The notes: a model not told the origin generated them from the sequence alone. DNA of 30,367 bases from DASZGL01 sp035938875 (GCA_035938875.1 DASZGL010000036.1:1-30367), one strand, 5' to 3'; shown: positions 7,216 to 15,212, counted from the first letter of the stretch. Translations and numbers: made by a program.

Positions 7216-8984
7216 CAGTGCGCTCCGATGAAGCTGGTCGCGGCGTGGGGCAGCTGCAAGTGCTCGAGGATCGGGCCAAGCGCCAGCGCGGGCAGGAAGG
7301 TCAACGCGCCGACGATGAGGATGACGCCGACCAGCAGACCGACGAACAGCGGCCGATCGGTGGGAAACGTGCCGGCGCTGGCGGGCACCAGCTTCTTCTT
7401 CGCCAGGCTGCCGGCGAGAGCGAGGATGGGGATGATCTCCATGAATCGCCCGATCCACATCGACGCGCCCAGCGTGGTGTTGTAGAAGAGGTTGTTGCCA
7501 CTCAGGCCGGCGAAGGCGCTGCCGTTGTTGCCCTCGGTCGACGAATACCCGTAGAGGATCTCGGTGAACCCGTGCGGGCCGGGATTGCTCGGCCCCGTGC
7601 CCGGGTAGAGCGGGTTGGCCTGACCTCGGGCGGCGAGCACCGCCCACGCGGTGAATCCGAGGATGACCGCAGGCACGACGAGGATGGACAGCGCGGCGTA
7701 CTTCACGTCGCGGCCCTCGATCTTCTTGCCCAGGTATTCAGGCGTTCGCCCGACCATCAGACCGGCGATGAACACCGACAGGATGGCGAACACCACGATG
7801 GAATAGAGCCCCGCGCCGATGCCGCCGGGAGCGATCTCGCCGAGCTGGATGAGAACCAGCGGCACCATGCCACCGAGCGGAGTCCAGCTGTCGTGCGAGC
7901 TGATCACCGATCCCGTGCTCGTGCCCGTCGTCACCGTGCCGAACAGCGCCGACTCCACCGAGCCAAAGCGCACCGACTTGCCTTCCATGTTGCCGCCCGA
8001 CTGTGTCGGCGACATCGCCTGGGTGGCGCCCGTGGTGATCGCGGGATTGCCCGCCTGCTCGTAGTACGCCGCGATGCCCATGCCGGTGAACAGCAATACA
8101 GCCGCAGCGGAGAAGAGCACGATGCCCTGGCGCACCTTGCCCACCCATTTGCCGTACGTGATGAATAGTGCAAAGGGAATGAGCAGCATCAGGAAGATGA
8201 TGAAAGCGCTGGTGAAGCCGTTGGGGTTCTCGAAGGGATGGGCGCTGTTGGCGTTGAAATAGCCGCCACCGTTGTTGCCCACGTCCTTGATCGCTTCCAT
8301 CGACGCGACCGGGCCCTGGGCGATGACCTGCCCGATCTTGCCGAGGCCGCTGGCGTTGGTGTACTGGCTGAAGTTCTGAATCGAGCCGTTGGCGACGAAG
8401 ATGATGGTGGCGATGAGCGACAGCGGGATCAGGATGTACACGGTTGCCCGGGTGATATCGACGTAGAAGTTGCCGATGGTCTTGGCGGTGTGTCGCGCGA
8501 TGCCGCGCACCAGGGCGATGGCCAGGGCGATTCCGGTCGCCGCCGAGAGGAACTGGTGAAAGGCGAGAGCCAGCATCTGCGAGAGGTAGCTCATCGTCGC
8601 TTCGCCGGTGTAGTTCTGCCAGTTGGTGTTGGTGGTGAAGCTGATCGCCGTGTTGAGCGAGAGGTCGGCGGGAACCCCGGACTGGCCGGCGGGGTTGAGC
8701 TGTGACTGGAAAGGCAGCTTGTCCTGGTACCGCAGGATCACATAGGTGAAGACCAGGCTGAGCACGGTGACGAGCATCAGTGCGACGAGGTATCCCTTCC
8801 AGCTCTGTTCTTTCTCCTCGTCGATGCCGGTCGCCTTGTAGATGCCGCGCTCGACGGGGCGCAGGACGCGGTGCAGGAAGGTGCGCTCGCCCTTGAACAC
8901 CTTGACCATGAAGCCGCCCAGGTACCAGGCGCAGACCAGGAGCACCGCGAAGGTGACTACCGGCGCGATGATCTCGTAGGCCAC
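7215..8984 (-). CDS. kdpA: KdpA, K+-binding and translocating subunit
   Basis: A 589-aa polytopic membrane protein of the K+-channel-like superfamily that forms the selectivity filter of the Kdp complex. The four filter-loop regions are recognisable: NTAISFTTNTNWQNY, KDVGNNGGGYFNANSAHPFE, ALFGTVTTGTSTGS and YSSTEGNNGSAFAGL. The N-terminus MAYEIIAPVVTFAVLL and the C-terminal KKKLVPASAGTFPTD are typical. The start is a GTG one nucleotide after the kdpF stop, and the gene ends in a TGATG junction with kdpB, so the three genes are translationally coupled. No damage seen. Confidence 0.97.
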   Translation of the reverse strand: MAYEIIAPVVTFAVLLVCAWYLGGFMVKVFKGERTFLHRVLRPVERGIYKATGIDEEKEQSWKGYLVALMLVTVLSLVFTYVILRYQDKLPFQSQLNPAGQSGVPADLSLNTAISFTTNTNWQNYTGEATMSYLSQMLALAFHQFLSAATGIALAIALVRGIARHTAKTIGNFYVDITRATVYILIPLSLIATIIFVANGSIQNFSQYTNASGLGKIGQVIAQGPVASMEAIKDVGNNGGGYFNANSAHPFENPNGFTSAFIIFLMLLIPFALFITYGKWVGKVRQGIVLFSAAAVLLFTGMGIAAYYEQAGNPAITTGATQAMSPTQSGGNMEGKSVRFGSVESALFGTVTTGTSTGSVISSHDSWTPLGGMVPLVLIQLGEIAPGGIGAGLYSIVVFAILSVFIAGLMVGRTPEYLGKKIEGRDVKYAALSILVVPAVILGFTAWAVLAARGQANPLYPGTGPSNPGPHGFTEILYGYSSTEGNNGSAFAGLSGNNLFYNTTLGASMWIGRFMEIIPILALAGSLAKKKLVPASAGTFPTDRPLFVGLLVGVILIVGALTFLPALALGPILEHLQLPHAATSFIGAH

Positions 8985-8985
8985 G

Positions 8986-9081
8986 TCAGAATCGCTCCGG
9001 GAAGACCATCGCGGCGAACAGATAGATGGTGGTGACCAGCGCGATCACACCCGCGACCGCGTACGCCCAGACGTTGTCCAT
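8986..9081 (-). CDS. kdpF: KdpF, small Kdp-stabilising membrane peptide
   Basis: A 31-aa peptide beginning MDNVWAY, with one hydrophobic helix and ending YLFAAMVFPERF. The terminal PERF is the hallmark of KdpF, which packs against KdpA and stabilises the complex. It starts 1 nt after the stop of the upstream 28-aa frame and ends 1 nt before the kdpA start. Recognised from translation of the gap rather than from length. Confidence 0.9.
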   Translation of the reverse strand: MDNVWAYAVAGVIALVTTIYLFAAMVFPERF

Positions 9082-9082
9082 G

Positions 9083-9169
9083 TCAGATCTTGCCCAGTGC
9101 TGCGATGTAGACGAAGCTCAGCAGCGTGAGCACCGCCAGGATGAGGATCATGAGAAGGTCAAGCGGCAT
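9083..9169 (-). CDS. Unnamed 28-aa single-helix membrane peptide in the kdp operon
   Basis: The frame begins MPLDLL, runs through about 20 hydrophobic residues and ends AALGKI. A good Shine-Dalgarno (GAGGGG, about 6-7 nt before the ATG) overlaps the stop of the PRC-barrel gene. The frame stops 1 nt before the kdpF ATG. Start signal, tight spacing and one-helix character argue for a real gene. It has no PERF ending, so it is not a simple kdpF copy. A second accessory micropeptide of the Kdp complex is my inference; I know no name for it. Confidence 0.65.
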   Translation of the reverse strand: MPLDLLMILILAVLTLLSFVYIAALGKI

Positions 9170-9178
9170 GGCGTCCCC

Positions 9179-9430
9179 TCAGCTGTGACTCGCTGCAATC
9201 GACACCCGGCGGGGGCGCGCGTTGACGTAGACGCGCCCGCCCTCGATCCTTGCCTTCTCCAACGGCACCGCCGTGCCTCGGTGGAACAGCCAGAAGCGGC
9301 GCGAGACCAGCGCGCTGTGCAAGCCTGATGAGTGGTGCACCACGCCGGCGACGCGGCCGAGGTAATGCCCCTCCTCGTCGAGCACGCGCATTCCAAAGAG
9401 CCCGCGCCCAATCTCGCTCTGGATATCCAC
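9179..9430 (-). CDS. PRC-barrel-like small protein, first gene of the kdp operon
   Basis: An 83-aa soluble protein. The pattern GMRVLDEEGHYLGRVAGVVH, then ALVSRRFWLF, then GTAVPLEKARIEGGRVYVNA fits a PRC-barrel domain, a small beta-barrel found in RNA-processing, photosynthetic and bacterial stress proteins. The GTG start sits 7 nt after TACCGT, suggesting a leaderless transcript starting here. The stop lies 9 nt before the 28-aa peptide gene, and its stop overlaps that gene's Shine-Dalgarno. Its role in K+ transport is unknown; it may act as a regulatory or membrane-associated adaptor. The family call is by pattern only. Confidence 0.6.
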   Translation of the reverse strand: MDIQSEIGRGLFGMRVLDEEGHYLGRVAGVVHHSSGLHSALVSRRFWLFHRGTAVPLEKARIEGGRVYVNARPRRVSIAASHS

Positions 9431-9437
9431 TGACTGG

Positions 9438-9472
9438 ACGGTACCCAGGCCACCCTCAACGAAGGCTCAACG
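9438..9472 (-). promoter_or_regulatory. Candidate kdp operon promoter with OmpR-type direct repeat
   Basis: On the minus strand, CGTTGAG-CCTT-CGTTGAG (9472-9455) is an exact 7-bp direct repeat with a 4-bp spacer, giving an 11-bp period. TACCGT (9443-9438) lies 11 nt downstream and 7 nt before the GTG at 9430. The repeat covers the position expected for a -35 box. PhoB boxes of the OmpR family have the same 7-4-7 design and overlap -35. Binding by the KdpE-like regulator encoded just upstream is inferred. Confidence 0.5.
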
Positions 9473-9487
9473 GACGCCGGGGCAGGG

Positions 9488-10249
9488 TCAACCGGGCAAC
9501 GCTCCGGGGTCGGGTTGGGTTGCCGGCGGACCGAACCGGTATCCCTGGCGGCCGACGGTGACGACGACGTGCGGCGCGGCGGGGTCGGCCTCCAGCTTCC
9601 CCCGCAGCCGCTGGATGAACGTCCACAGGTAGTTGCGCTCTCCCGCATACTCGGGCCCCCACACCCGCTGCAGGAGGGTGCGGTGATCGACCACCCGGCC
9701 GGCGTCGCGGGCGAGCTCGGCGATAAGCGCAAACTCGGTCGGCGTCAGCCGCACCTCGACGCCTTCACGAAGCACCGTCCTGGCGCGGAGATCGACGGTG
9801 ACGCCCGCAGCCCTGGCGACCACCGCCTTCTCGACATCGACAGGCCGCACCCTGCGCAGCACCGCGCGGAGACGGGCGAGCAGTTCGTCGGCGCCGAAGG
9901 GCTTGGCCAGGTAGTCGTCGGCACCCATGTCCAGGGCGCGCACCTTGTCGCGCTCCTCACCGCGGGCGCTGATGACGATGACCGCGGGAACGCGCCGTCC
10001 CTCGAGCGTCCGCAGCACGTGCCAGCCGTCCGCGAAGGGCAGGCCGATGTCGAGCAGGACGACGTCAAAGGTGCCCGAGCGCAGGGTCTCCGCCGCGCGG
10101 ATGCCGTCACCGGCGATCTCGACGGCGTACCGCGCCTGCTCCAGCGCCGAGACCACCGCGTGTCGCAGCGCGCGGTCGTCCTCGACGACGAGGACGCGGA
10201 CGGATTCGGGCGTGGCTTCGCCCAGCGCAGCCCGCGCTGCCGAATTCAC
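9488..10249 (-). CDS. kdpE: KdpE-like OmpR-family response regulator
   Basis: A 253-aa two-domain regulator. Receiver: acidic pocket VVEDD (Asp 24, 25), phospho-acceptor Asp 67 in VVLLDIGLPFADG, SAR switch region and Lys 116 in YLAKPFG. The winged helix runs from about residue 150 to 240; its recognition region shows LTPTEFALIAELARD, VDHRTLLQRVWGPEY and FIQRLRGKLE, the VWGPEY being characteristic of KdpE. It lies upstream of, and on the same strand as, the kdp operon with a 57-nt gap that holds the putative operon promoter. The expected partner is the kinase at 33-1202. The GTG start is 6 nt after TAGGGT, so it too may be leaderless. Confidence 0.88.
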   Translation of the reverse strand: MNSAARAALGEATPESVRVLVVEDDRALRHAVVSALEQARYAVEIAGDGIRAAETLRSGTFDVVLLDIGLPFADGWHVLRTLEGRRVPAVIVISARGEERDKVRALDMGADDYLAKPFGADELLARLRAVLRRVRPVDVEKAVVARAAGVTVDLRARTVLREGVEVRLTPTEFALIAELARDAGRVVDHRTLLQRVWGPEYAGERNYLWTFIQRLRGKLEADPAAPHVVVTVGRQGYRFGPPATQPDPGALPG

Positions 10250-10254
10250 GCCGC

Positions 10255-10261
10255 TACCCTA
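10255..10261. promoter_or_regulatory. Candidate bidirectional -10 element (TACCCTA)
   Basis: The two divergent genes starting at 10249 (minus) and 10271 (plus) are only 21 nt apart. TACCCT on the plus strand lies 10 nt before the plus GTG. TAGGGT on the minus strand lies 6 nt before the minus GTG. Both match TANNNT and overlap, and no Shine-Dalgarno is visible. Shared leaderless transcription is inferred. Confidence 0.4.
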
Positions 10262-10270
10262 GCGCCTGCC

Positions 10271-10720
10271 GTGAGCATCCCATCCGCGCCGCAGCCTGGG
10301 GCTCGTCGGCCGGCCGACGTCGAGGCGATCCGGCAGCTCAAGTCTCGCTACCTCCGATACATCGACGAGCAGCGCTGGGCTGAGCTCGGCGACGTCTTCA
10401 CCGACGACGCGGTGGTGGCGGGTGCAGATCACCCGCAGGGCCGGCAGGGGATCGTCGCACACATCAGCGACCTGCTCTCCGGCGGGCGCAGCGTCCACCA
10501 CGCCGAGCTGGAGGCGTTGGAGTTCACCGGCGAGCGCACCGCCTCCGCGAAGTGGGCGATGTCGGACCGTGTCGAGCTTGCCGCGGGATCACCGCGCGCC
10601 GGCTGGTCGGGCTCGGGCCGATACCACGAGGACTACGTCAAGGACGGTGACACCTGGCGCATCGCCCGTCTGCGACTCACGAGGCTGAGGCGCGACCCCC
10701 TGGTCGACGAGAGGCGCTGA
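10271..10720 (+). CDS. SnoaL/NTF2-like small protein
   Basis: A 149-aa alpha+beta protein of the NTF2-like superfamily. The N-terminal helix VEAIRQLKSRYLRYIDEQRW followed by LGDVFTDDAVV, then HHAELEALEFTGERTASAKW and GRYHEDYVKDGDTWRIARLRL is the usual pattern of SnoaL-type proteins. Members include polyketide cyclases, dehydratases and many domains of unknown role. The frame is open far upstream, but the GTG at 10271 gives the normal family length. Its stop shares one base with the start of the MMPL gene (TGATG), so the three genes downstream form one coupled operon. Substrate is unknown. Confidence 0.75.
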   Translation: MSIPSAPQPGARRPADVEAIRQLKSRYLRYIDEQRWAELGDVFTDDAVVAGADHPQGRQGIVAHISDLLSGGRSVHHAELEALEFTGERTASAKWAMSDRVELAAGSPRAGWSGSGRYHEDYVKDGDTWRIARLRLTRLRRDPLVDERR

Positions 10721-12945
10721 TGCTCGACCGCTGGGCGCGAGTCATCCACCGCCACCGACGGATGGTCCTCGGCCTCAGCATGCTGCTGCTCGTCGCGTCT
10801 GTCGCGCTGCTGAGTATCGGTTCGGACTTCCATGGCGACAACACCATCGACGCGGAGTCGGCCAGGGCCGGCGACCTGCTCCATCGCGAACTGCCTTCCG
10901 GCGAAGCAACGACAACGCTGATCGCATCGAGCTCAACGTTGACCGTCGACCAGCCGAAGTTCCGCGTGGCGCTCGACCAGGCGCTGGCGCCGCTGGCGAA
11001 CGACCACCTCGTCCTCGACACCACCACGCCGTACAGGTCCGACGGCTCGCTCGACTCGTCACGCGTTTCCGCCGACAAGCACCACGCATTGATCACCATC
11101 GGCACGATCAACAGCGGCCGCGTGGTCTATGAGGAGATCCGGCCCCGCATCACATCGCCGGTGCTCGACCTGGTCGCCACCGGCAACGGCGCGATCCAGA
11201 GCGACTACGACCGCGGCACCAAGAACGACGCGGCCACGGGCGAGAAGCTGTCGCTGCCCTTGTCGGTGCTCCTCCTGCTCATGGTCTTCGGCGGTGTCGT
11301 CGCAGCGCTCCTGCCGCTGGGGACTGCGGTGGTGGCCGTGCTCAGCGGGCTCGCGGTGGTGGCGGTGTTGACCCACCTGATGAACGTCGACGGCGCCGCC
11401 GAGAACGTGGTGATCTTCCTCGGCCTCGGACTCGGCATCGACTACTCGCTGTTCATCGTCGCCCGCTTTCGTGAGGAGCTGGGGCACGGCCGGGACATCC
11501 CTGATGCACTGGCCATCACCCTGTCGACCGCGGGCCGCGCCATCGCCGTCTCGGGGATGACGGTCGCCATCAGCCTGCTCGGGCTGCTCTTCTTCAAGGG
11601 CACGTTTCTCGCGCCGTTCGGCCTGGCGGTGTGCGGGGTCGTGCTCCTCGCCGTCGCCTACGCGCTGAGCTTCCTTCCCGCGCTGCTCGCCATGCTCGGC
11701 CCGCGCGTCGATCGTCTCCGCATCCGCAGGGTGCGCACCAGCGAACCTGGACAGGGTCGCTGGCATCGACTGGCGATGGGCGTCATGCAGCATCCCGTCG
11801 CTGTCCTGGTCACCTCCGTCGCCGTGCTCCTCGTCGCCTTCATCCCCTTCACCCAGATCCGTTTCGGCACCGACCACCTCGTCGTGCTGCCGTCGAGCTT
11901 CGAGTCGCGCCGCGGCGCCGAGCTGCTCGCCCAGCAGTTTCCCAGCACGGCGCAGACGCACATCGACGTGGTGCTGCATTACACCGACGGCCAACCACCG
12001 CTGACACCGGGGCATGTCGGGGCGCTGTGGGACCTGAGCCGGCAGCTCGAGCGGCAGCCTGGTGTGCTGCGGGTCACCGACGTCGTTCCTGCCGATCGCG
12101 GACTGAGCCGCGCGCAGTTCCAGCAGCTCTACGCCATGCCGCTTACGCAGCTTCCCGCCGAGGCTCGCACCGCGGTCTCCACAACGGTGGGCACAGACCT
12201 CGTCTTCATCCGCGTCGACGCCGCATCGACGGAGTTGAGCGACGCCTCGCGAGCGTTGGTGTCAGCGATTCGGTCGGTTCCGCCGCCACCGGGCAGCCAG
12301 CTGCTCGTCACCGGTCAGACGGCGTTCGACGTCGACTTCGTCGACTACATCAACCAGCGCATTCCCTTCGCCATCGGTTTCGTGCTGCTGGCGACCTACC
12401 TCGTCCTGCTTCTGCTCTTCCACTCGGTGGTGCTGCCGCTCAAGGCTGTGCTGATGAATCTCCTCTCCATCTCGACGTCGTTCGGCGCCCTGGTGTTCGT
12501 CTTCCAGCAGGGCCACTTCAGCGGCCTTCTCGACTTCACCCCGGCGCCGATCGACCCAGGGGTGCCGATCATTCTCTTCTGCGTGCTCTTCGGTTTGTCG
12601 ATGGACTACGAGGTCTTCATCCTGACGCGCATCCAGGAGGAGTGGATGCGCGACCGCGACACGCGTCGCGCCATCGCCGCCGGCCTGGAGCGCAGCGCGC
12701 CACTGGTCACCGGCGCGGCCCTGATCATGATCGTCGTCGTCGCCTCCTTCGGGTTGGGCCAGCTGACGACGCTGAAGATCATCGGCTTGGGTGGAGCGCT
12801 CGCCATCCTCGTCGATGCCACCATCGTGCGCGCGCTCATCGTGCCCGCGGCGATGCGCCTGATGGGCGACGCCAACTGGTGGACTCCGCGCTGGTTGGCA
12901 CCGTTCCTGGCACGTGTGCCTCGGCCCCACGCGGACCGCGCATGA
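10720..12945 (+). CDS. MMPL/RND-family membrane exporter
   Basis: A 741-aa protein with the two-fold RND layout: TM1 about 14-33, an extracytoplasmic domain, five helices from about 180 to 325, a linker, TM7 about 370-390, a second extracytoplasmic domain, and helices from about 565 to 715. The proton-relay Asp-Tyr pairs of MmpL proteins are present in both halves: GIDYSLFIVARFREE (Asp 241) and SMDYEVFILTRIQEEW (Asp 629). Such transporters export lipids, siderophores or drugs using the proton gradient. Starts in a TGATG overlap with the SnoaL-like gene and ends in an ATGA overlap with the oxidase. Length is on the short side of the family, but both halves are complete. Confidence 0.92.
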   Translation: MLDRWARVIHRHRRMVLGLSMLLLVASVALLSIGSDFHGDNTIDAESARAGDLLHRELPSGEATTTLIASSSTLTVDQPKFRVALDQALAPLANDHLVLDTTTPYRSDGSLDSSRVSADKHHALITIGTINSGRVVYEEIRPRITSPVLDLVATGNGAIQSDYDRGTKNDAATGEKLSLPLSVLLLLMVFGGVVAALLPLGTAVVAVLSGLAVVAVLTHLMNVDGAAENVVIFLGLGLGIDYSLFIVARFREELGHGRDIPDALAITLSTAGRAIAVSGMTVAISLLGLLFFKGTFLAPFGLAVCGVVLLAVAYALSFLPALLAMLGPRVDRLRIRRVRTSEPGQGRWHRLAMGVMQHPVAVLVTSVAVLLVAFIPFTQIRFGTDHLVVLPSSFESRRGAELLAQQFPSTAQTHIDVVLHYTDGQPPLTPGHVGALWDLSRQLERQPGVLRVTDVVPADRGLSRAQFQQLYAMPLTQLPAEARTAVSTTVGTDLVFIRVDAASTELSDASRALVSAIRSVPPPPGSQLLVTGQTAFDVDFVDYINQRIPFAIGFVLLATYLVLLLLFHSVVLPLKAVLMNLLSISTSFGALVFVFQQGHFSGLLDFTPAPIDPGVPIILFCVLFGLSMDYEVFILTRIQEEWMRDRDTRRAIAAGLERSAPLVTGAALIMIVVVASFGLGQLTTLKIIGLGGALAILVDATIVRALIVPAAMRLMGDANWWTPRWLAPFLARVPRPHADRA

Positions 12946-14069
12946 GCGTCGACACCGATGTCGCCGTCGTCGGGCTGGGCGCGATGGGATCGATGACCCT
13001 GTGGCGGCTCGCCGAGCGTGGCGTCGCCGCCGTGGGCTTCGATCGCTTCGAACCGCCGCATGAGCTCGGCTCGTCGCACGGCGAGTCACGCATCATCCGC
13101 ACCGCGTACGCCGAGGGCGCCTTCTACGTCCCTCTGCTGCAGGCGGCATTCGCGCTCTGGCGCGAGCTGGAGCGCGCCGGCAACGCCGAGCTGCTCACCG
13201 TCACCGGCGCGCTGATGATCGGACCGGCCGATGGCGAGATCGTCAGCGGTACCCTGGCCAGCGCTCGGGCACACGGTCTCGAGCACCGCGTCTTCGAGCG
13301 CGAGGAGGCTGCCGCACGCTACCCACAGCACGTCCTCGAGTATGGCGACGCCGTTGTCTGGGACGCGCAGGCGGGGCTGCTCCGACCCGAGCTGTGCATC
13401 GCCGCCGCGCTCGACGCCGCGCAGGCGCGTGGCGCGACCGTCAATCGCAGCACCGCCGTTCTCTCCCTTGACGCCGGTGACGATGCGGTGTCGCTTCACC
13501 TCGCCGACGGCAGCAGCCTGCGAGCCGGTCACTGTGTCGTCGCCGCCGGCGCGTGGACCGGTGAGCTGATTCCGTCACTGGCGCCACGGCTTACGGTGGA
13601 GCGCCAGGTGCTTGCCTGGTTCGAGCTCGACGATCCGAGCGCCTTTGAGCCGCAACGCTTCCCGGTGTTCGTCAGGGAGCTGGCCGGCGGGCGAATCCGC
13701 TATGGGCTACCCAGTCTCGACGACGAGACCATCAAACTTGCCGTGCACCACGAAGGCCGTCGCGCCTATCCCGACAGCCTCGACCGCAACGTGACGCCAT
13801 CGGACCTCGCCCCGTTGCAGGAGTTCGCCGCGAGGCGGCTGCGCGGCGTCTGGTCGCGGTGCCGCCGCTCTGTGGTGTGCATGTACACCAACACACCCGA
13901 CGAGCATTTCCTCCTCGGCTCGCCCGCAGGTCAGGAGCGCATCACCGTCGCCGGCGGCTGCAGCGGCCACAGCTTCAAGTTCGCCTCGGTGTTCGGCGAC
14001 ATCGCGGCAGACCTCGCCACGACCGGGCGCACCCAGCGGGATATCAGCGCGTTCCGGCTCGACCGCTAA
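12942..14069 (+). CDS. FAD-dependent amine oxidase, monomeric sarcosine oxidase / N-methyltryptophan oxidase type
   Basis: A 375-aa flavoenzyme of the DAO family. The Rossmann motif VVGLGAMGSMTLWRLAERG is at 10-28, followed by SSHGESRIIRTAY (44-56), the family signature that contacts FAD. VVCMYTNTPDEHF carries Cys 313 at the site that binds FAD covalently in monomeric sarcosine oxidase. GGCSGHSFKFASVFGD (Lys 346) matches the oxygen-activating region. The reaction expected is oxidation of an N-methyl amino acid to formaldehyde, H2O2 and the free amine. The ATG lies inside the MMPL stop (ATGA), so the operon joins an oxidase with an exporter and a SnoaL-like protein. Substrate is unproven. The 3' end overlaps the small frame at 14066-14155. 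Confidence 0.85.
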   Translation: MSVDTDVAVVGLGAMGSMTLWRLAERGVAAVGFDRFEPPHELGSSHGESRIIRTAYAEGAFYVPLLQAAFALWRELERAGNAELLTVTGALMIGPADGEIVSGTLASARAHGLEHRVFEREEAAARYPQHVLEYGDAVVWDAQAGLLRPELCIAAALDAAQARGATVNRSTAVLSLDAGDDAVSLHLADGSSLRAGHCVVAAGAWTGELIPSLAPRLTVERQVLAWFELDDPSAFEPQRFPVFVRELAGGRIRYGLPSLDDETIKLAVHHEGRRAYPDSLDRNVTPSDLAPLQEFAARRLRGVWSRCRRSVVCMYTNTPDEHFLLGSPAGQERITVAGGCSGHSFKFASVFGDIAADLATTGRTQRDISAFRLDR

Positions 14070-14155
14070 CGGGGCCAGGCGGCCACGGCGATGCCCACGG
14101 CCAGCACTGCACCGGTTGCCCCAGCGACCAGGAGGCTGATGCGGTCACGGAACAT
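14066..14155 (-). CDS. Possible 29-aa single-helix membrane peptide
   Basis: The frame begins MFRDRISLL, continues as a hydrophobic helix (residues about 7-26) and ends VAAWPR. It follows the epimerase stop by 50 nt on the same strand and overlaps the oxidase stop by 4 nt. There is no clear Shine-Dalgarno, and an upstream GTG would add 12 residues. Reported because it has the shape of a small membrane protein in an otherwise unexplained 137-nt gap. It could be chance. Confidence 0.25.
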   Translation of the reverse strand: MFRDRISLLVAGATGAVLAVGIAVAAWPR

Positions 14156-14205
14156 GGCACGTGGTCGCGCCCCCGGGGCCCACGATGGCACGGCTTCATC
14201 ATCGC

Positions 14206-15165
14206 TCAGCCCTCGACTGTCGAACCGCCGACTGAGTTCGATGCACCCGCGCGAAGCTCGGGGTGCAGCGCTTCCACCATGCGGCGCATGCCGTCGCGCC
14301 AGTGCACCTGGGTTCGCCCCAGCACCTCGTGCATATAGGAGACGTCGGGCCACAACGCGTAGTACGCGTCTGCGGTGTAGTCGATGCGCAGCTCACGGCC
14401 GGCGAGCTCCGCCAGGTACGCGCAGTAGTCCTCGGCGCTCACCGTCTCGCTGCCCGCCCAGTTGACGGTGATCGGCGGCGTTCCGGCCACCTCGAGTGCG
14501 CGGATGCCGAGCGCGACGTAGTCGTCCTCGTAGATGGGGTTGTAGTTGTTCGGCGCCTGCGGGTGAAGCGGCACGGCCTTGCCGGCGAGGATCAGCGCCA
14601 GGCGGCCGGCCGGGGCACCGCCGAGCGGACCGTAGGTCGAGAAGATGCGGATGATCGTCGCCGGGATTCCCCACTGGCGAGAGGCAAAGGTGACGACGTT
14701 CTCGCCGGCGACCTTCGACCAGCTGTAGATGCCGAGGTGCTCGCCCGGAGGGTCGTCCTCGCGCAGCGGACGCTGTCCTTGATAGCGATACACCGAGCCC
14801 GACGAGCAGTAGACGAAGCCGGCGATGTCCCGATACCGCGCCATCATCCGTCCCGTGGCCTGGGCGTTGACCTCGAATGACCAGCGCGGGTCCACCTCGA
14901 ACGCGGTCGACAGCGCGGCGCCGGCATGGAACACGTAGTCGACATCGGGAAGCGTGGCCATGTCGATGCGTCCCACGTCGCCGGCAATTGGGGTGATGCC
15001 CACAGCGGCAAGCGCTGCCTGCGCGCCCGGCGTCGACGTCCCGCCACCCTCGGCGAAGCGTGCCAGGCCGTACACCTCGTTGCCCGCCGCGGCGAGCGCG
15101 CGCGCGATGGGCAATGCGACCTTGCCCGATGCGCCGGTCACGAGGACGCGCATGCCGGTGATCAC
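14206..15165 (-). CDS. NAD(P)-dependent epimerase/dehydratase (extended SDR)
   Basis: A 319-aa extended short-chain dehydrogenase fold, likely a nucleotide-sugar epimerase or a related reductase. The nucleotide-binding motif VTGASGKVALPIARAL lies near the N-terminus. An acidic residue after beta-2 is not obvious, so NAD versus NADP is open. GDVGRIDMATLP matches the adenine-site region. Ser-Tyr-Lys is visible as YCSSGSVYRY and YSWSKVAGE. The C-terminal half (NNYNPIYEDDYVALGIRALE) binds the substrate in this family. The GTG at 15165 follows TTAAAT by 10 nt; an ATG four codons later (15153) is an alternative start. Divergent from the large regulator at 15225. Confidence 0.82.
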   Translation of the reverse strand: MITGMRVLVTGASGKVALPIARALAAAGNEVYGLARFAEGGGTSTPGAQAALAAVGITPIAGDVGRIDMATLPDVDYVFHAGAALSTAFEVDPRWSFEVNAQATGRMMARYRDIAGFVYCSSGSVYRYQGQRPLREDDPPGEHLGIYSWSKVAGENVVTFASRQWGIPATIIRIFSTYGPLGGAPAGRLALILAGKAVPLHPQAPNNYNPIYEDDYVALGIRALEVAGTPPITVNWAGSETVSAEDYCAYLAELAGRELRIDYTADAYYALWPDVSYMHEVLGRTQVHWRDGMRRMVEALHPELRAGASNSVGGSTVEG

Positions 15166-15212
15166 TGTGGCGGGGATTTAACCGGATCATGACCCCGACC
15201 CAGTCCGCGGTC

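Noticed and set aside
7216..7647. N-terminal extension of kdpB into kdpA
   Set aside because: The extra 144 residues are a frame-shifted reading of kdpA. The TGATG junction and the normal KdpB length fix the start at 7215.
9515..10270. N-terminal extension of the SnoaL-like gene across the response regulator
   Set aside because: It is antisense to a complete KdpE-like gene. The GTG at 10271 gives the family length.
11631..12941. Extension of the amine oxidase frame through the MMPL gene
   Set aside because: The upstream part is an out-of-frame reading of the exporter. The Rossmann motif begins right after the ATG at 12942.
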